A DNA stretch of 64,000 nucleotides from Pezizomycotina sp. ARF18 (lineage: Eukaryota > Ascomycota): positions 202,979 through 266,978 of the forward strand of contig AZLU01000025.1 of assembly GCA_002224055.1 (NCBI GenBank). The letters run 5' to 3'. How positions within the stretch are numbered: position 1 is the stretch's first letter; every line of letters begins with the position of its first letter. This document shows, in pieces, positions 1 through 13,875 of the stretch. The position numbers and the translations under genes are program-made. Below the pieces are notes generated by a model. That model was not told where the DNA came from. It did not search any database and worked only from the letters and a program-made list of their open reading frames with translations.

Positions 1-42
1 GCGGTAATTGACGAGACTCGAAGGGAGCCGATCAGCTGCAAA

Positions 43-1297
43 ATGGAACAATAGCAGGCCAACACGCCCCAGAGCCCGAAGGCGGTCGTCGGTATCGAAA
101 GCTGTCGCGGAACACCCTTCGGTTGTAGAATTGGTGGTCTGTGTTGCGGGGATATACATATCATTGTACGTCTCCATTCTAATATTGTTCTTGATTCTTC
201 GTATAGCTATAATTTGGACATTTGAGAAAAACTAATCCCCCTATTTTATCTTATTTTTATCTGATTGTAGCTTAAACATGGGCCCTCCTCCAGAGCGCAT
301 AACGACGACCCTTACGGCGCGGAGCAAAAGAAGTTCAAGTTCCACCTCGTCCTCCTGACCGTCCAGGCCGTCTTCGCCGCGGGCATAGGCTACCTCTACG
401 TCCTCTACACGTCGCACCAGCACCCGACGCTCCCCACGCCGTCCATCTTCCGAACCGGCGGATAACGATGTATTACGCCGCCATCGCCGTCACGTCTTCC
501 TCGCCGCGCCGTTCGGGTACGCGGCGCTGTCGCACATCGACTACATTACTTTCATCCTCGCGAAGTCCTGCAAGCTGCTGCCCGTCATGTTTTTGCATCT
601 GACGCTGTACCGCCGCCGCTACCCGCTTTACAAGTACGTCGTCGTCCTGCTCGTCACCGCGGGAGTCGCTACTTTTACGCTGCATAATAAGTCCGGAGCT
701 AAGAAGCACAAGGGCGGGAATACGAGTAGTATGTGGGGTTTGTTTCTCTTGGGTATTAACCTGCTGCTGGACGGCGTGACGAACAGCACGCAAGACCATA
801 TGTTTGCGACTTCGGGAGGACTGGTGACTGGTCCGCTTATGCAGTGCGGACTGAACTTTTTCGCGGCCATACTTACCGCGGTTGGATGGTACTGAACCCT
901 TGGAACAACGAGCTGAAGAACGCCGCGGTCTTCTTGCAGGAGAATCCGGGTGCCGCCGGCGACGTTATCGCTTTTGCGTTGTGCGGTGCCATCGGACAGG
1001 TTTTCATCTGTAAGTCCAATTGATTCATCTATTTTTCACTGTTGTGAGTCTCGAAAAAGCTAATTGTTACGTGGAATATAGTCTACACGCTCTCCCGCTT
1101 CGTTCGCTTACGCTGGTCACCGTTACCGTGACCGAAAGATGTTCAGCATGATCCTCTCGGTCGTCGCATTCGGACACACGCTTAGCGCGATGCAATGGGC
1201 TGGAGTTGGTCTCGTCTTTGGTGGCATCGGCGCGGAGGCCGAGATGAAGAGGCAGGAGAAGAAGGCCAAGACCGCAGCGGTCAGGAAGGCTAATTGA
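43..1297 (+). CDS. HUT1: UDP-galactose transporter HUT1 (SLC35B family)
   Basis: Multipass nucleotide-sugar transporter of the HUT1/SLC35B1 family, expected in the ER membrane. Exon 1 (to about 165) carries [13 protein letters not shown], the usual first membrane segment. Intron 1 runs about 166-270. Exon 2 carries [33 protein letters not shown] and [14 protein letters not shown], all HUT1 signatures. Intron 2 is about 1010-1081. The last exon encodes the final helices ([20 protein letters not shown]) and a basic tail ending in RKAN. The start is uncertain: the first ATG (43) soon meets a stop in its own frame, while the conserved frame runs back past it. At least five frame breaks are visible (near 295, 310, 890, 1103 and 1133), mostly one lost base in a short run. 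Family assignment is firm; substrate is inferred from the family. Confidence 0.9.
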
Positions 1298-2875
1298 AGC
1301 ACGTGGCTGCAACTGGTTTACTTGGTTTTGTAGATTGCTTTTTGTGGATTTCGTTTTGTTGGGGGTTTTTTTTTTTTTTTCGTGTGTGACAGAAGTAAAA
1401 GAAATATAGGTATAGTTTTTTAGAAGGGAAAACCCTTTAGATATCGGGTTTTTGCTCAAGATAACACAATATTTTATGAATATTAACAATTAGCTGATCG
1501 TTTTAACGACAATGCTTGAAAATGACCTTTTCGTTCTCACTGTGATCCAAAATGGGCAAATAAAGGAAAAGCCGAGCCAATCACCTGCGTGGTGCCCGTA
1601 GATTGCCCGTAAATTGACCGTAAAAGCACACGGAAATTCCACGAATTCCCTGATTTTGTTAGTGAAACGCGGGAGAAATCGTATTTTCAGCGGGCGTAGT
1701 AATAATTTGCCCGTATTTTCCGGGCATTCTCGAGGTCTGTCACAAGTTTTTACGACGTCCCCCGAGCATTTCGGGTGGTGTCCCCGTAACAAATTATCAC
1801 AGTGTCTGGGCTCTACGACTTTTGAGCAGTCTTGATCACGCGCCCTCTTTAGTTGATTACGGGTTCCTTCGAAAAAAGCAAAAAAAGAAAAAAATTCTAT
1901 ACGCCTCGATATCTACCTAAGTCTAAGTATACTTACGATTGTTTTTCTTCCTTTATTACAGAGGCCGCTTACTAAGCTAAGCTCTGGAGTGTCTTATTTC
2001 ATCTTCACACACACACACACTTCGTTTATACTTTTTATCCACAATCAACTCTCAAATTGTTGAAATCATTCTCTCCTACTGAAGATATTCTGATAAAAAA
2101 AGATACAACTGTATATATCGTCTATTCCTCCTCCAGACCTCATTTCGCTCCAACTTCCAGCAAGTGCGATTGCTATTTCAATTGCAATTCAGCCGAAAAA
2201 GAGAGGCCGGAATCGATATTGAGATACCGTTCCTCTATAAAGATTGGGATAACGGACAGGACGTCAAACCCGAAAGGTGACAAGGACGCCAACCGTCCCT
2301 CCTCGACATCAGCACGAGCAAAACGCCTCAGCGGCGGCAGCACCACCACCAAAACATATTCTACGTCCGCAAGAGCGTTTTTAGCTACGATCTCCACGCA
2401 AAAAGTACTCAACGGCGCTCGCGGTTTCGCAGCTAGGCGTAAGCTTCAAGTTCGGTCCGACGGGGAAGGAGAGGGTACACCGATACGTTCAATAGCACTT
2501 TCCCTCTGTCACCGTCGCGGTATTGCAAACGCACAGCAGGGAATTGAGAAGGCTTACTTCTCCAAACTTGCCTATTCTACCTGTAAGGCCCAACAAATCC
2601 ATAGAGTTAAAATTGCCTCCTAAAGGCGTTGCTTAGTAAGAATGCATTTCTAATGGGGAACACAAAAAAGGCTTTACAATAGATCTATATATTTCTTTTC
2701 TTTCTCTTTTCTTTCATTCTTTCTTTCTTTCTTTTTTTTTTTTTTTTTTTTTCCGGATCCTTGACGCCACCTTCCTGAATGGCGTCGAACATGAAAATAG
2801 AGCCTCCTCACCGCTTAGGGCGAGCAGCGAAATGCAGTTACTCTTTAAACAAATTTTAAGAACTTTAAGAACAAA
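1298..2875. other. Spacer downstream of HUT1, no recognised gene
   Basis: No conserved protein was recognised. The stretch holds T runs (about 1366-1380 and 2730-2751), a (CA)n microsatellite (about 2007-2020) and a cluster of five near-identical CCGTA-containing octamers (1593-1788). An open frame of about 188 codons at 2057-2623 is moderately GC-rich and Ser/Arg/Lys-rich but matches nothing I know. It may be a 5' exon of the next gene or non-coding. Confidence 0.5.
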
Positions 2876-4295
2876 ATGGGGTTACTACCTAATGACACGA
2901 TTTGCGTCGACAAGTTACATCCAGCAGACGCATCAACACTAATCAATCACTTGACCAAAAGGAAATCGCCTAGAGGGAAAATCTTTAAAGGTAAACTACT
3001 TACTCATCGCACAATATTTTCTAATGTTATCCCTTAAAACCCTTTGTTAGGCTGTCCTACAATTCCTGGTTGGATACTTGACAGTAACCATACCGAAAGA
3101 TATTCATGAAGTGGGTATCTTCTGGGTTTAAAATCCTCGCACAGATGGCGAATCAAGATCTTTCTGCCGGTTACCTTTTTACACGATGTACATATATTGG
3201 CATCTCCGAGGTAGTAATCTCCTTTTTCAGGACTGAACCCTCACACAACCTCAACTTAGGAGTAACAAATTTCCTCGGTGCGGGCAACCGCTTCCACCAA
3301 AAAGCCGGATACCTGTATACGTCACAACTCTTCCCCATGCCCAAGCTCGCCAGTCGAGGCCGTGTGGACGGAGAGTAAAAAGAAGCTCGATGAGGATGCG
3401 ACATTATGGCGCGACGGAGGCGGAGTCCCGGTCGTAATTACTATTAAATTCACAAAATTGACGGGAAAAACACCGTTAAGGATTGTTAGAATGGAGGTCG
3501 AACCTCGGCACAACTAGATGTGAGTTGCTCCACTACGACTATCATCTTTGTCACCTGTCTAAACATTCTCTAGGTCTATTTCCCGTTCCGGCATCTCCCA
3601 AGCAGATCCTTATATCACACTAGGTGACATTACGGCCCTACATTTCCAATGCGGGGACGCGCTTATTACTACTTTTAGACGATCTAAGAAATCATGCGAT
3701 TACCATGCTCATTTCATGGCCTTGTCCCCGCGTGAAGACAGACTGCTACAAGGACGTCAAATCCTACGAAGCGACAGCAAAGCAACGGAAACAAGAGGAG
3801 AAAGAAAAGATACGGCAGCGTGACGAACGCTAGCTCTCGCGTACGTCGTAACCTCGTCGAGGAAAAGAAGAGCGGCAACGGCGTAAACGCTGCGAAACGG
3901 CTCTAGCAAAAGCTAGGAAGAGAGGCTTGAAGGACGAATGAAGTACGAAAAAATGGAGCGGGAGTTCGCAAAAGGGTTAGGTGGTACCAGTCGTGTCGTC
4001 ACTATCGGCGGCCACGATGGCTCTTCAAGAGCAGCGGCAGCAACAGCAGGAATGGATCGAAGACGAAAAAGGTGGGTAAAGGTATTTCGGAGGGCGTGGA
4101 CGTCCCTGTGCTGTGGTACAAAGAGACGCGGACGATAAGATCGAGCGGAAGCTGCGCGAGGCGAATAGGCAGAACGGCAACAGCTATTTGGATAGCGTGC
4201 TGAAGGGAGAGAAGAGTCTCGATGTGATGCTTGCGGAGCACAGCAGGGTTTCCAGCACAGCACCATCCATCATCCTCGAGAAGCTTCGGCCGTGA
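2876..4295 (+). CDS. Unrecognised multi-exon gene, frame broken
   Basis: I do not recognise this protein. Coding character is suggested by GC-rich stretches and good splice signals. An ATG at 2876 opens MGLLPNDTICVDKL, followed by a GTAAAC donor near 2991. A GTGAGT...CTCTAG intron lies at about 3521-3574. Protein-like pieces in changing frames include NLNLGVTNFLGAGNRFHQKA, VVITIKFTKLTGKTPLRIV, ITLGDITALHFQCGDALITT, a basic coiled-coil-like KQEEKEKIRQRDER, and a C-terminal KIERKLREANRQNGNSYLDS followed by SVLKGEKSLDVMLAEH. The last open stretch stops at 4293-4295. Frame changes fit the indels seen in neighbouring known genes. A decayed gene is an alternative. Confidence 0.4.
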
Positions 4296-5233
4296 TGATT
4301 AAGAGAGTGCACCCTGCCGTCACATTGGTGTCTAATAGCGCCTCCGCTGCCAGCAAGAGTAGAACCGACTCTATGGCCGTTCGGTCGATCCGGTGGTTCC
4401 AGCTTTGAAGTGGCTGGAGACCAGAGTTAGGCAGATTAACGTTGGATACCCAAAAAAAAAAAAAAAGGGATATGATCCTTATGAAGAAACATTGAGTTGA
4501 TCAAACGAAATTGATGATAAATGGGGCTGTTTTATTGTTTTTTTTTTTTTTCTCGTCTTTACTTCGTTAGTTGCCATCTGCTCTCGAACTCTTTTCATTT
4601 CTTTCTTGCTATTACTGATGCATCTCCTTAAGAGCACGGTTCCATTGCTTCGTTTTTCTATTTCTTGCTAAAGGGAAATAGGGGGTTTGTTTCGTTTCGG
4701 TGTTTAATATGGAGCTTTTGTCATGACCTTCTTCCTTCTTCGCAGTTCACATTCTTTTTTGGAAACAATATCGAGGGCGTTTCTCACCGGCTTGCTTTTG
4801 CTTGACTTTGATTTGCTTCTCCTTCCTTTCGTAACGGAGTTTCCAAAATTTTTGTTGAAATGTATATTTTTAATTTCAGCTAGTGCTTAGAAGTGTCTAA
4901 ACAGCGCATGCGAAATAAATGTATTTTCAGACATCGCCATCTTTTTTTCTTCTCCTATAATTGAACAATATAAGCTATCCTTCTTGAACGTATTACCATT
5001 ATTTGTTATTATAAGCAAAAATTACAAACCGATATCTGTGAACGAAAAAAAAAAATAAGAATGCCAGTTGAACGCCGTTTCCTGTGGCTATATTCCATAC
5101 CTATGCGAAACTTTTTTTCCTCAGCCCTGTTATATTGGATAGAAAAGATCGATGCATAGATCTAGAGAAAAAAGAATGAAGATAAAGATCAAAACTCCGG
5201 ATATAGAAGAAGCCTCCATAGCATGTATTATTA
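4296..5233. other. Spacer, no gene seen
   Basis: Convergent spacer between the unrecognised plus-strand gene and NSE3. It contains A and T runs (near 4451 and 4540) and AT-rich DNA. No conserved ORF or RNA gene was seen. Confidence 0.6.
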
Positions 5234-5310
5234 TTATTCGTCGTCGTCATCTTCATCGTCGTCTTCTTCCTCCCCTCCTTCCTCCTCTTCAGATTCTTCT
5301 TCGTTATGTT
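5234..5310 (-). repeat. Triplet repeat encoding acidic C-terminal tail of NSE3
   Basis: On the plus strand this is an imperfect TCG/TCA/TCT triplet microsatellite. Read on the minus strand in the NSE3 frame it encodes a run of Glu and Asp up to the stop codon. Length variation here would change the tail without breaking the frame. Confidence 0.8.
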
Positions 5311-6935
5311 TTACGACGGTTACCACACCGCTAGCACTTGCACCAGCACGGCCACCACCCGCCGTGACGCCTATCGTTCCCGCCGCGGCGCGTGCCGCCG
5401 CCTTCATCTCGTCTTCCTTTGCTGCTGCGTCTTTCGCAGCCTTCTGCTCCCTCTCTTCCTTGTCGAGGCCCATGCTTTTGCGACCATCTTTTCGTAGTTT
5501 TCTGGTAGATCGTCTCCGTACATCTGTATTTTCGCATAGCATGATCAGTAAGCTTACTTTCTTCTACGAGAAGGCAAGGTAAAAAAAGAATTTATATGTA
5601 ATTGCGTAATCTTTGTTTTGCACTCACCATCCTGACCATCTTATAACCCCTTCCTTCCCATCTCCACCTTCGCCCTAGGTCGACTTTATACGTAACGTCT
5701 CCTGCTCTCCGGCAGCCTTATCGTCTTTTACCTTAACGAGGTAACCGTTCTTTATCAAATTCTGCAGTATGACGTCCGTCTTCCCGCTCTCCGCGTTTCC
5801 CTCGACGGCTATGGTCTCCTCGGATTTAAACCGCTTCAGGTACTGGTCCAGCTGCTGCCCGCTCAGCGCGTTCTTGCTCAAATACACCATCGTAACGATC
5901 ATCATGCCGAACCCGTGCAGCGCCTGCTCGTCGCTCTGGAAAGGTGCTATGATTTTCCGGATCCCGGTAGATGTCGGGTAGTACGCTTGTCAGCACCCAC
6001 GATTTTGCCGACGCGGATTCTTTTTTGTTACGGGCTACGGCTGCTGCTCCGGGGTTTGCGGCTTCGACTGCGGCGGCGCGGCGCTGCTGGTTTAGCGTTG
6101 TTTTTCCCGGTTGGCGGGAGCTCGGCGAGCTCCATGCCGAAGTCTGCCGGAGCGCTGCTTGCGTTTGGTCGAAGACGGTCTTGAAGTCGTTCTTGTGGTT
6201 CGGCATGAGGACTAAAAAAAAAAAAAAGCTTTAGCATATATTTATATATTTTGGAAAATACAATCAAAAACCAATGCAATTGGGAAGAAAGGAAAGAATC
6301 TCTAGATACCTTTCTCCGTAATCTCAGCCCTCCTGATCGGTTCTTCGTATACTCGCACGCCAGCGCCAAGCGGACGAATTTAGCAACGGGTCTTTTGCCT
6401 TCTTCTTCTCCTCATCCTCTTCGTCCTCTTCTCCTCCTTCTCCTCCTTCGTCCTCTCCTTCCTCGTCTTCGTCGCTGTCATCTTCACGGCGTCTACGGCG
6501 TTTCCCTGCGGCGTAATGCGTCGCTTCTTCTCCCTGCTCCCTTCTTGGTCGGCAGCAGCCTGTCTAGCCCGTCCATTCCGTCCGGAAACTTGAAGCGTCT
6601 GTCTCCCGCCGCCAGAGCTTCGAGAAGCCTTGCTCGGTCTTGCTTGTTGCGGCTGTCCGCGTCTACGTGCGGGTGGTGCCTCGTCTTCTTCGTCGTCCGA
6701 GTCGTCCTCTTCCTCCTCCGACTCTTGGTCCATGTCGTGGTCCTCTTCCTCGTGGCGAGAAGGCGGCAGCCGCTCAGGCGCTGTTCGACGTGATATTCGT
6801 TAGCGAACAATAACTCCACCAAAATAAGAATGACAAAAAAATAAAAGAATAAAAAAAAAGATATGTGCTATAATGGGAAATAAAGCTCACACTCACAGCG
6901 CCGCCTGTAGGACGCTTCCTGTTGATTACGGGCAT
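5234..6935 (-). CDS. NSE3: SMC5-SMC6 complex subunit NSE3 (MAGE domain)
   Basis: MAGE-domain subunit of the SMC5-SMC6 complex, acting with NSE1 and NSE4 in nuclear DNA repair. The start ATG (6933-6935) opens MPVINRKRPTGGA, followed by a GTGAGT donor. The next exon has an acidic stretch (MDQESEEEEDDSDDEED) and a Gln/Arg-rich linker. The MAGE winged-helix region follows: LALACEYTKNR, an intron near 6212-6310, then MPNHKNDFKTVFDQ, FGMELAELPP, SWVLTSVLPDIYRDPE, YLSKNALSGQQLDQYLKRF and IKNGYLVKVKD. The last exon (DDLPENYEKMVAK, then KEEREQKAAKDAAAKEDE) ends in a long Glu/Asp tail encoded by TCG/TCA triplet repeats, stopping at 5234. Several one-base frame breaks interrupt the MAGE region. Members usually have about 300-400 residues, which fits. 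Confidence 0.9.
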
Positions 6936-8656
6936 CTCCCACTAAGGAAATGTTGTTAAAATCCTCAGCTATGAAACTTTTTTTCTATACGAGAATACAA
7001 GCGATTGCAAATTCCCCGATATTTCAGCAAATGGTCGTAAAATTTTCCAGGTTGTAGAATGCCGACGGAGCAAAAAAAGCTCTTAGGATCGAAGGTAAGG
7101 TTTCTGTGTTTCCAAGAACTTGGTCCGGAGGCGAGCAACCGGATTAGATAAGAGCTCAATTCCCGCTGTAACTAAATATCTACTGATGAAATAGAACAAA
7201 CAGGTGACGAAAGGAGGCAGACGGAGGAGGAGATTTTGGATACTTGAGCTGGAGTGGGATGATAAGGAATGTGGTGGTGGTGGTAGTAGGTATAAAGCGA
7301 CTGAAGAAACAAAAAAGAAATTGAGTTTGGAGTGAGGTTAGGCTTGAGACGCAACTTTTTCTTAAAGGCACGAAGCGAGGACGTGTCGAACAGTCCTCAC
7401 AAATAAAAGCCAAAGCAGCTATCTAGCTATACTTGTGAAGGGAAAAAAAAAAAAAAAAAAAAAAAAAAGAGCAATCAAGTAACCACAGCTAAATATTTAA
7501 TATATATATATAGCAAGCACACTAGATATTTACTCTCTCTCTCTCTCTCTCTCTATAATATCTAATTCACTTCCAGAGCTGTAAGTAGAAGCCTAGGATC
7601 TAATTAGGGGGATATTCACCATATAAATATTCAAAAGTTATACTGAACAATGAAATAACATCAAAGAGAGCTTTGAAATTCTCCCCCATTTTGTTTCTCC
7701 GCCGATGTTGACGAGACAAAGAAAGGACCGATTTTTAGGAGCCCATTCAGAACAAACTACTGTTCAGCAATTTTGTAAATACTCTACTGTTTCTTTGTTT
7801 CAAGATGCATACTAATATTTAGGCAATGTATAATAAGTAAGTATTGTGGTACATTTTATGAAGTCGTGTATGTAGCTGCGTTGAATTCAATTTTTTTTTT
7901 TTTTGATCCAGCCGCGGTACCCGGCTAGATTGAGCATTGATATATATACTATAAAAATATTATAAGAAATATATTTATCGGAGACTTTCCTTGATCAAAA
8001 GTGACGACAAACTTAACGCAAAGCTTCATCTCTATACCGAATTCGGCTGTCTATTTTCTACTTAGCTTCTTTTATCTACCCCTGCTCATCCCCGCTTTTA
8101 GGGAGCTTGGAAACAAGGGAAAGAAAGGTCGAATGACTCTCTGATGAAGTAAGAGTGAAGACGTGCGGGTGGAGGGTACGGCGTCATACATGAATGCTAT
8201 CGATAGCCTTTATTAACTCATCGACGATAGTTTAATGGATGGCGTTGGACACGTCTCGTTTCGGTTTGGACCTTTTTTTTTTTTTTTTTTTTTTTTTGTG
8301 ACAAAGGAAATTTATACCTTTCTTTTGTTTATTTATTTATGTGTAATATCAGTTCTTTTTTCCTTTAAGTAACATGAGATAGTAAGAAAAAGAAGAAAAC
8401 CCCCGTGAATGATGGATGTGGCGCGTGATAAAAGATGAAGAAATGTCATGATGTAGTGTAAGGAAACGAGGAGAGGATACACATAATAAGAAAATGTCCT
8501 TTTATGGAAAAGAAAAAGCTATAAAAAAAGGAAACAAATGAATGAAAACAAAACCCAAATGTGAACAAAAGACAGGAACCCGATAAATAATAAAAGCCTT
8601 TTTTGTTTTTAATTTTTATTATTTTTTTTATTTTATTTGAGAGTTGCTTCATTCAA
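6936..8656. other. Spacer between eEF1A and NSE3, simple repeats only
   Basis: Lies 5' of NSE3 and 3' of eEF1A (both minus strand). It holds A27 (about 7442-7468), an (AT)n run near 7500, (CT)n at about 7533-7554 and T25 (about 8273-8297). Short open frames exist on both strands but none resembles a known protein. The part next to 6936 is presumably the NSE3 promoter and 5' UTR; the part next to 8656 is the eEF1A 3' UTR. Confidence 0.6.
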
Positions 8657-11123
<2,467 letters not shown>

Positions 11124-12038
11124 TTTGATGAGATATGTGTATATATAAAAGGACTATAACAGGTTTTTTACTTTTGGAGAAATAAAAAAGAGGATAAAGA
11201 AGAAGATGGTGATGGTGGTTTGTTCGAGAGAGATGGGGGGGTTAATGGAAGGAAGAGAGGGAAAAGAAAATTCTGTTCTATATAACTTCCTTTGCTCTTT
11301 ATAAAAAATTTTTTAGAGTGAGAGGAAGTGAAAAATTTTTCTTTCTCAGATGGAAGGAAAAAGAAAATAAAAAAAAATTGTATACTTTTTTTTTATTATT
11401 CTTTTTTTTATAGTTATTTTTTTTACTTTTTACTATGCTCTTGAGTGAGGAAAAAAAACCCACCCCCTCTTTACGCACCAGTAAAAAAAAGGTTAAAGCT
11501 TAAAGCGAAAAAATAAATAAATTAAAATAATGATAATAATATTTTTATTTAACTATTCTATGATCTATCCTATTTCTTGCTATAGCTAGGGTCGAATGCG
11601 GATTGCCAATCGAAAGAGAATACGAATTCAATATCATTTCATTCCTCCCAGTTTTTTTTTTTTTTTTTTTTTTGGTTGTGAAAAAAGCTTCACCATCTTT
11701 TTCCCACAGCACCATTTTTCCCCCCTCCCAGTTCTTGTCCCTATTCCCAATTTCCCTCAATTTGAAGATATTAGTATTTACACACTATTACTGGGTTTCT
11801 TTTCCATTGACTTCTTCTACCTTTGCTGTTTCTTTCTCTCTTGCTAATTTGCTATATATTCTATTTGTTCTATACTATATAAATATTTACCCCTCATGTT
11901 TCGTTACAGATATGCTCTTATCTGCTGTTCCTTTTCTTTTGCCTGATAAGGTTTGTTCTTTTTGTGAGGGCTTAAGCCCTACCCTCCCCCCCCAAAAAAA
12001 AAAAAAAAAAAAAAAAAAAAAGGAAAAAAGGAAAGGCA
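11124..12038. promoter_or_regulatory. eEF1A promoter and 5' UTR region
   Basis: Upstream of the eEF1A start (minus strand). The first 150 bp are purine-rich on the plus strand, so CT-rich in the eEF1A sense, as is common in leaders of highly expressed fungal translation genes. Further out are AT-rich DNA, a T run near 11652-11674 and the A28 run at 11994-12021. No consensus core element was assigned with certainty. Confidence 0.45.
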
Positions 12039-12345
12039 ATGATATATAGCTTGGTTGCTTGGGCTGAGAGCAAAAGAAAAGCAAGCAGAAGAGAGGGAGG
12101 AAGCGGCAAAAGCAACAAAAAGGCAAAAAAACGGTAAGTTTTTTTTCATGTCTAAAAGTCTTTTCTTTTTGCTCTACTCCTTGTCAATCTGCCCAGCTCT
12201 ATTTGAAATTTCTCTCTTGATTTTTTGCGTTCTGTCAGATGAGATCTGGGCTTTTAATGCTCTTTGCTCGTTGTGTGTTTCTCTCCGCAGTGAGCCCGGC
12301 CCTACTGCCTACCCAGTACAGCGTCATTCACTTGATAGCTACTAA
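12039..12345 (+). CDS. Candidate tiny spliced gene, 51 codons
   Basis: Not recognised, but well formed. ATG at 12039 opens MIYSLVAWAESKRKASR, followed by a Gly/Ser/Lys-rich basic stretch ending in KKAKK. A GTAAGT donor at about 12134 and a TCCGCAG acceptor ending at 12290 give a 157 nt intron. Splicing (phase 2) gives an Arg codon and then EPGPTAYPVQRHSLDSY with a TAA stop at 12343-12345. The predicted product is about 51 residues, very basic in the N-terminal half and Pro/Tyr-rich at the C terminus. It lies between eEF1A and PP2A-A, downstream of an A28 run. Joining of the two coding exons by textbook splice sites is the main evidence; a non-coding spliced transcript is possible. Confidence 0.4.
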
Positions 12346-12346
12346 A

Positions 12347-12368
12347 GGTAAGGTAAGGTAAGGTAAGG
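12347..12368 (+). repeat. Tandem GGTAA repeat (four units)
   Basis: Four tandem GGTAA units begin two bases after the TAA of the small candidate gene. Each unit recreates a consensus-like splice donor (G|GTAAG) on the plus strand. Confidence 0.85.
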
Positions 12369-13875
12369 AGCTTTTCTTTTTTGCTCCTCCCCACATCCTC
12401 AGTCAATTTCTGTCCCGTTTAGAGCAGTTATAACGAGCTCTTAACGAGCTCCATATTCTCTGTCGACGTCTTTGCTGGAGCTGCATGCCACTACTTCTTA
12501 GCTGGTCATGCCTTGCATATATATACTTTATCCTTTTATATTTTTTGTATAACGGGAAAAGAAATAGAAGAAAAAGAAATTGTATTATATCGTTTTATCT
12601 CATGTATGGACATATCCTTTCGAATTCTTTGGGAATTTTTTCTTGATTATATTGCCCAATTCGTTCGTCTCTTTCCTTTTGTCCGTCTTTGTCGTCTTTC
12701 TTTCTTTCCCTTTCTTTTCTTTCTTTATCCGCATCTTCAATTCAACCATTCAATCTATTTCTTTCTTTCCTTAGATAACTCTCACGATCCATTCTTTTCT
12801 CTGTTAGAAGAAGCTGACATTCATCGCATTTTTCCAGTGAAAAAAGACCTTTGTATCTTTCTTACAATACGATACAATACATTTCTTTGGGATGAATCTG
12901 GAACTTGTTCGACGAACAAGTTTTCTTAAATTAACTCTCCATATAACTTTTTTTCTTCTTCTCCCAGACAGCAAGCTCAGGGTTCGGTTAAAAAGCTTAC
13001 TTTTTCCCCGGAGCTTACTCGAGCTATATGATTCTCTTTCAATGACTCATTCGCCTCAGATATCCTCCCTGGTATTCAAAGAGGACAAACTAAATGATAT
13101 TGAATCATACGAGATTGTCTTCACGTAGTACAGTTATTGCATTATTGGCTACATTCCGGTTTTAGTTGCTTCGAGCTCAGCGATGATGTTGCCACGATGA
13201 GTCGTAAATTTTTTTTTTTTTTTTTTTTTTTTGGAAATATAAAAACCCTACAAGGTAAAAGTGGTGGGGGTCGAAAAGGAAAAGAAAAGAAAGTCAATCG
13301 CGGATCGCCAACAGGCTAATATAAAAAGGCTTTTACGACGACGGCAATATCAAATCTTATTGTCATTAGATAGATAGAAAATACAACGGTCAATATAATG
13401 CGTATAGCTAGGTCGATATTGAAATATCTAAGTGGTGGAAGGATCTTATCCTTCATAAAGAAAAAAAAGTTTAGAGGTTTATATATAACATTAATTTATT
13501 TTGATGTGAGTAAATGCGTAATAACACTTGTAATACTTTAAACATGAGAGCGTGATATCTTTCAATCGTCTTTTTTGGTTTTATCTTTTCTAACAATAAT
13601 AATAAAAAAGAGGAGCTTTTGTCTTGCTCAAATTACTTGATTCTGCTATATTTTGCGACCGAAAAAGAACAAAAAAACGAGGAATGGTTTAGAAAATGTA
13701 TGTAAATATACTTTCTTTCTCCCTTTTTTTCTCTCGTTTGACATTTCCATTGACACATGAAGGGGGTTGTTCGAAGAAGAATAGAAAACCTATAAACATT
13801 TAATATAGTTATTAATAAAAAACATTAAAAAAAAAAACATTAATAAAAAAAAAGAACGCACAACAATCGCAAAGT
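12369..13875. other. Spacer, no gene seen
   Basis: Pyrimidine-rich and AT-rich DNA with a T25 run (about 13208-13232). Open frames here are low-complexity Phe/Leu/Ser-rich readings of T/C runs and are not credible. It lies 3' of PP2A-A. Confidence 0.6.

Noticed and set aside
5223-5582. Plus-strand Ser-rich frame of about 119 codons
   Set aside because: Antisense of the acidic NSE3 tail encoded by triplet repeats.
11994-12021. Poly(A) runs as tails of inserted retrotransposons
   Set aside because: No reverse-transcriptase sequence, 5' truncated element copies or target-site duplications were seen near the A runs, and T and A runs occur equally on both strands.
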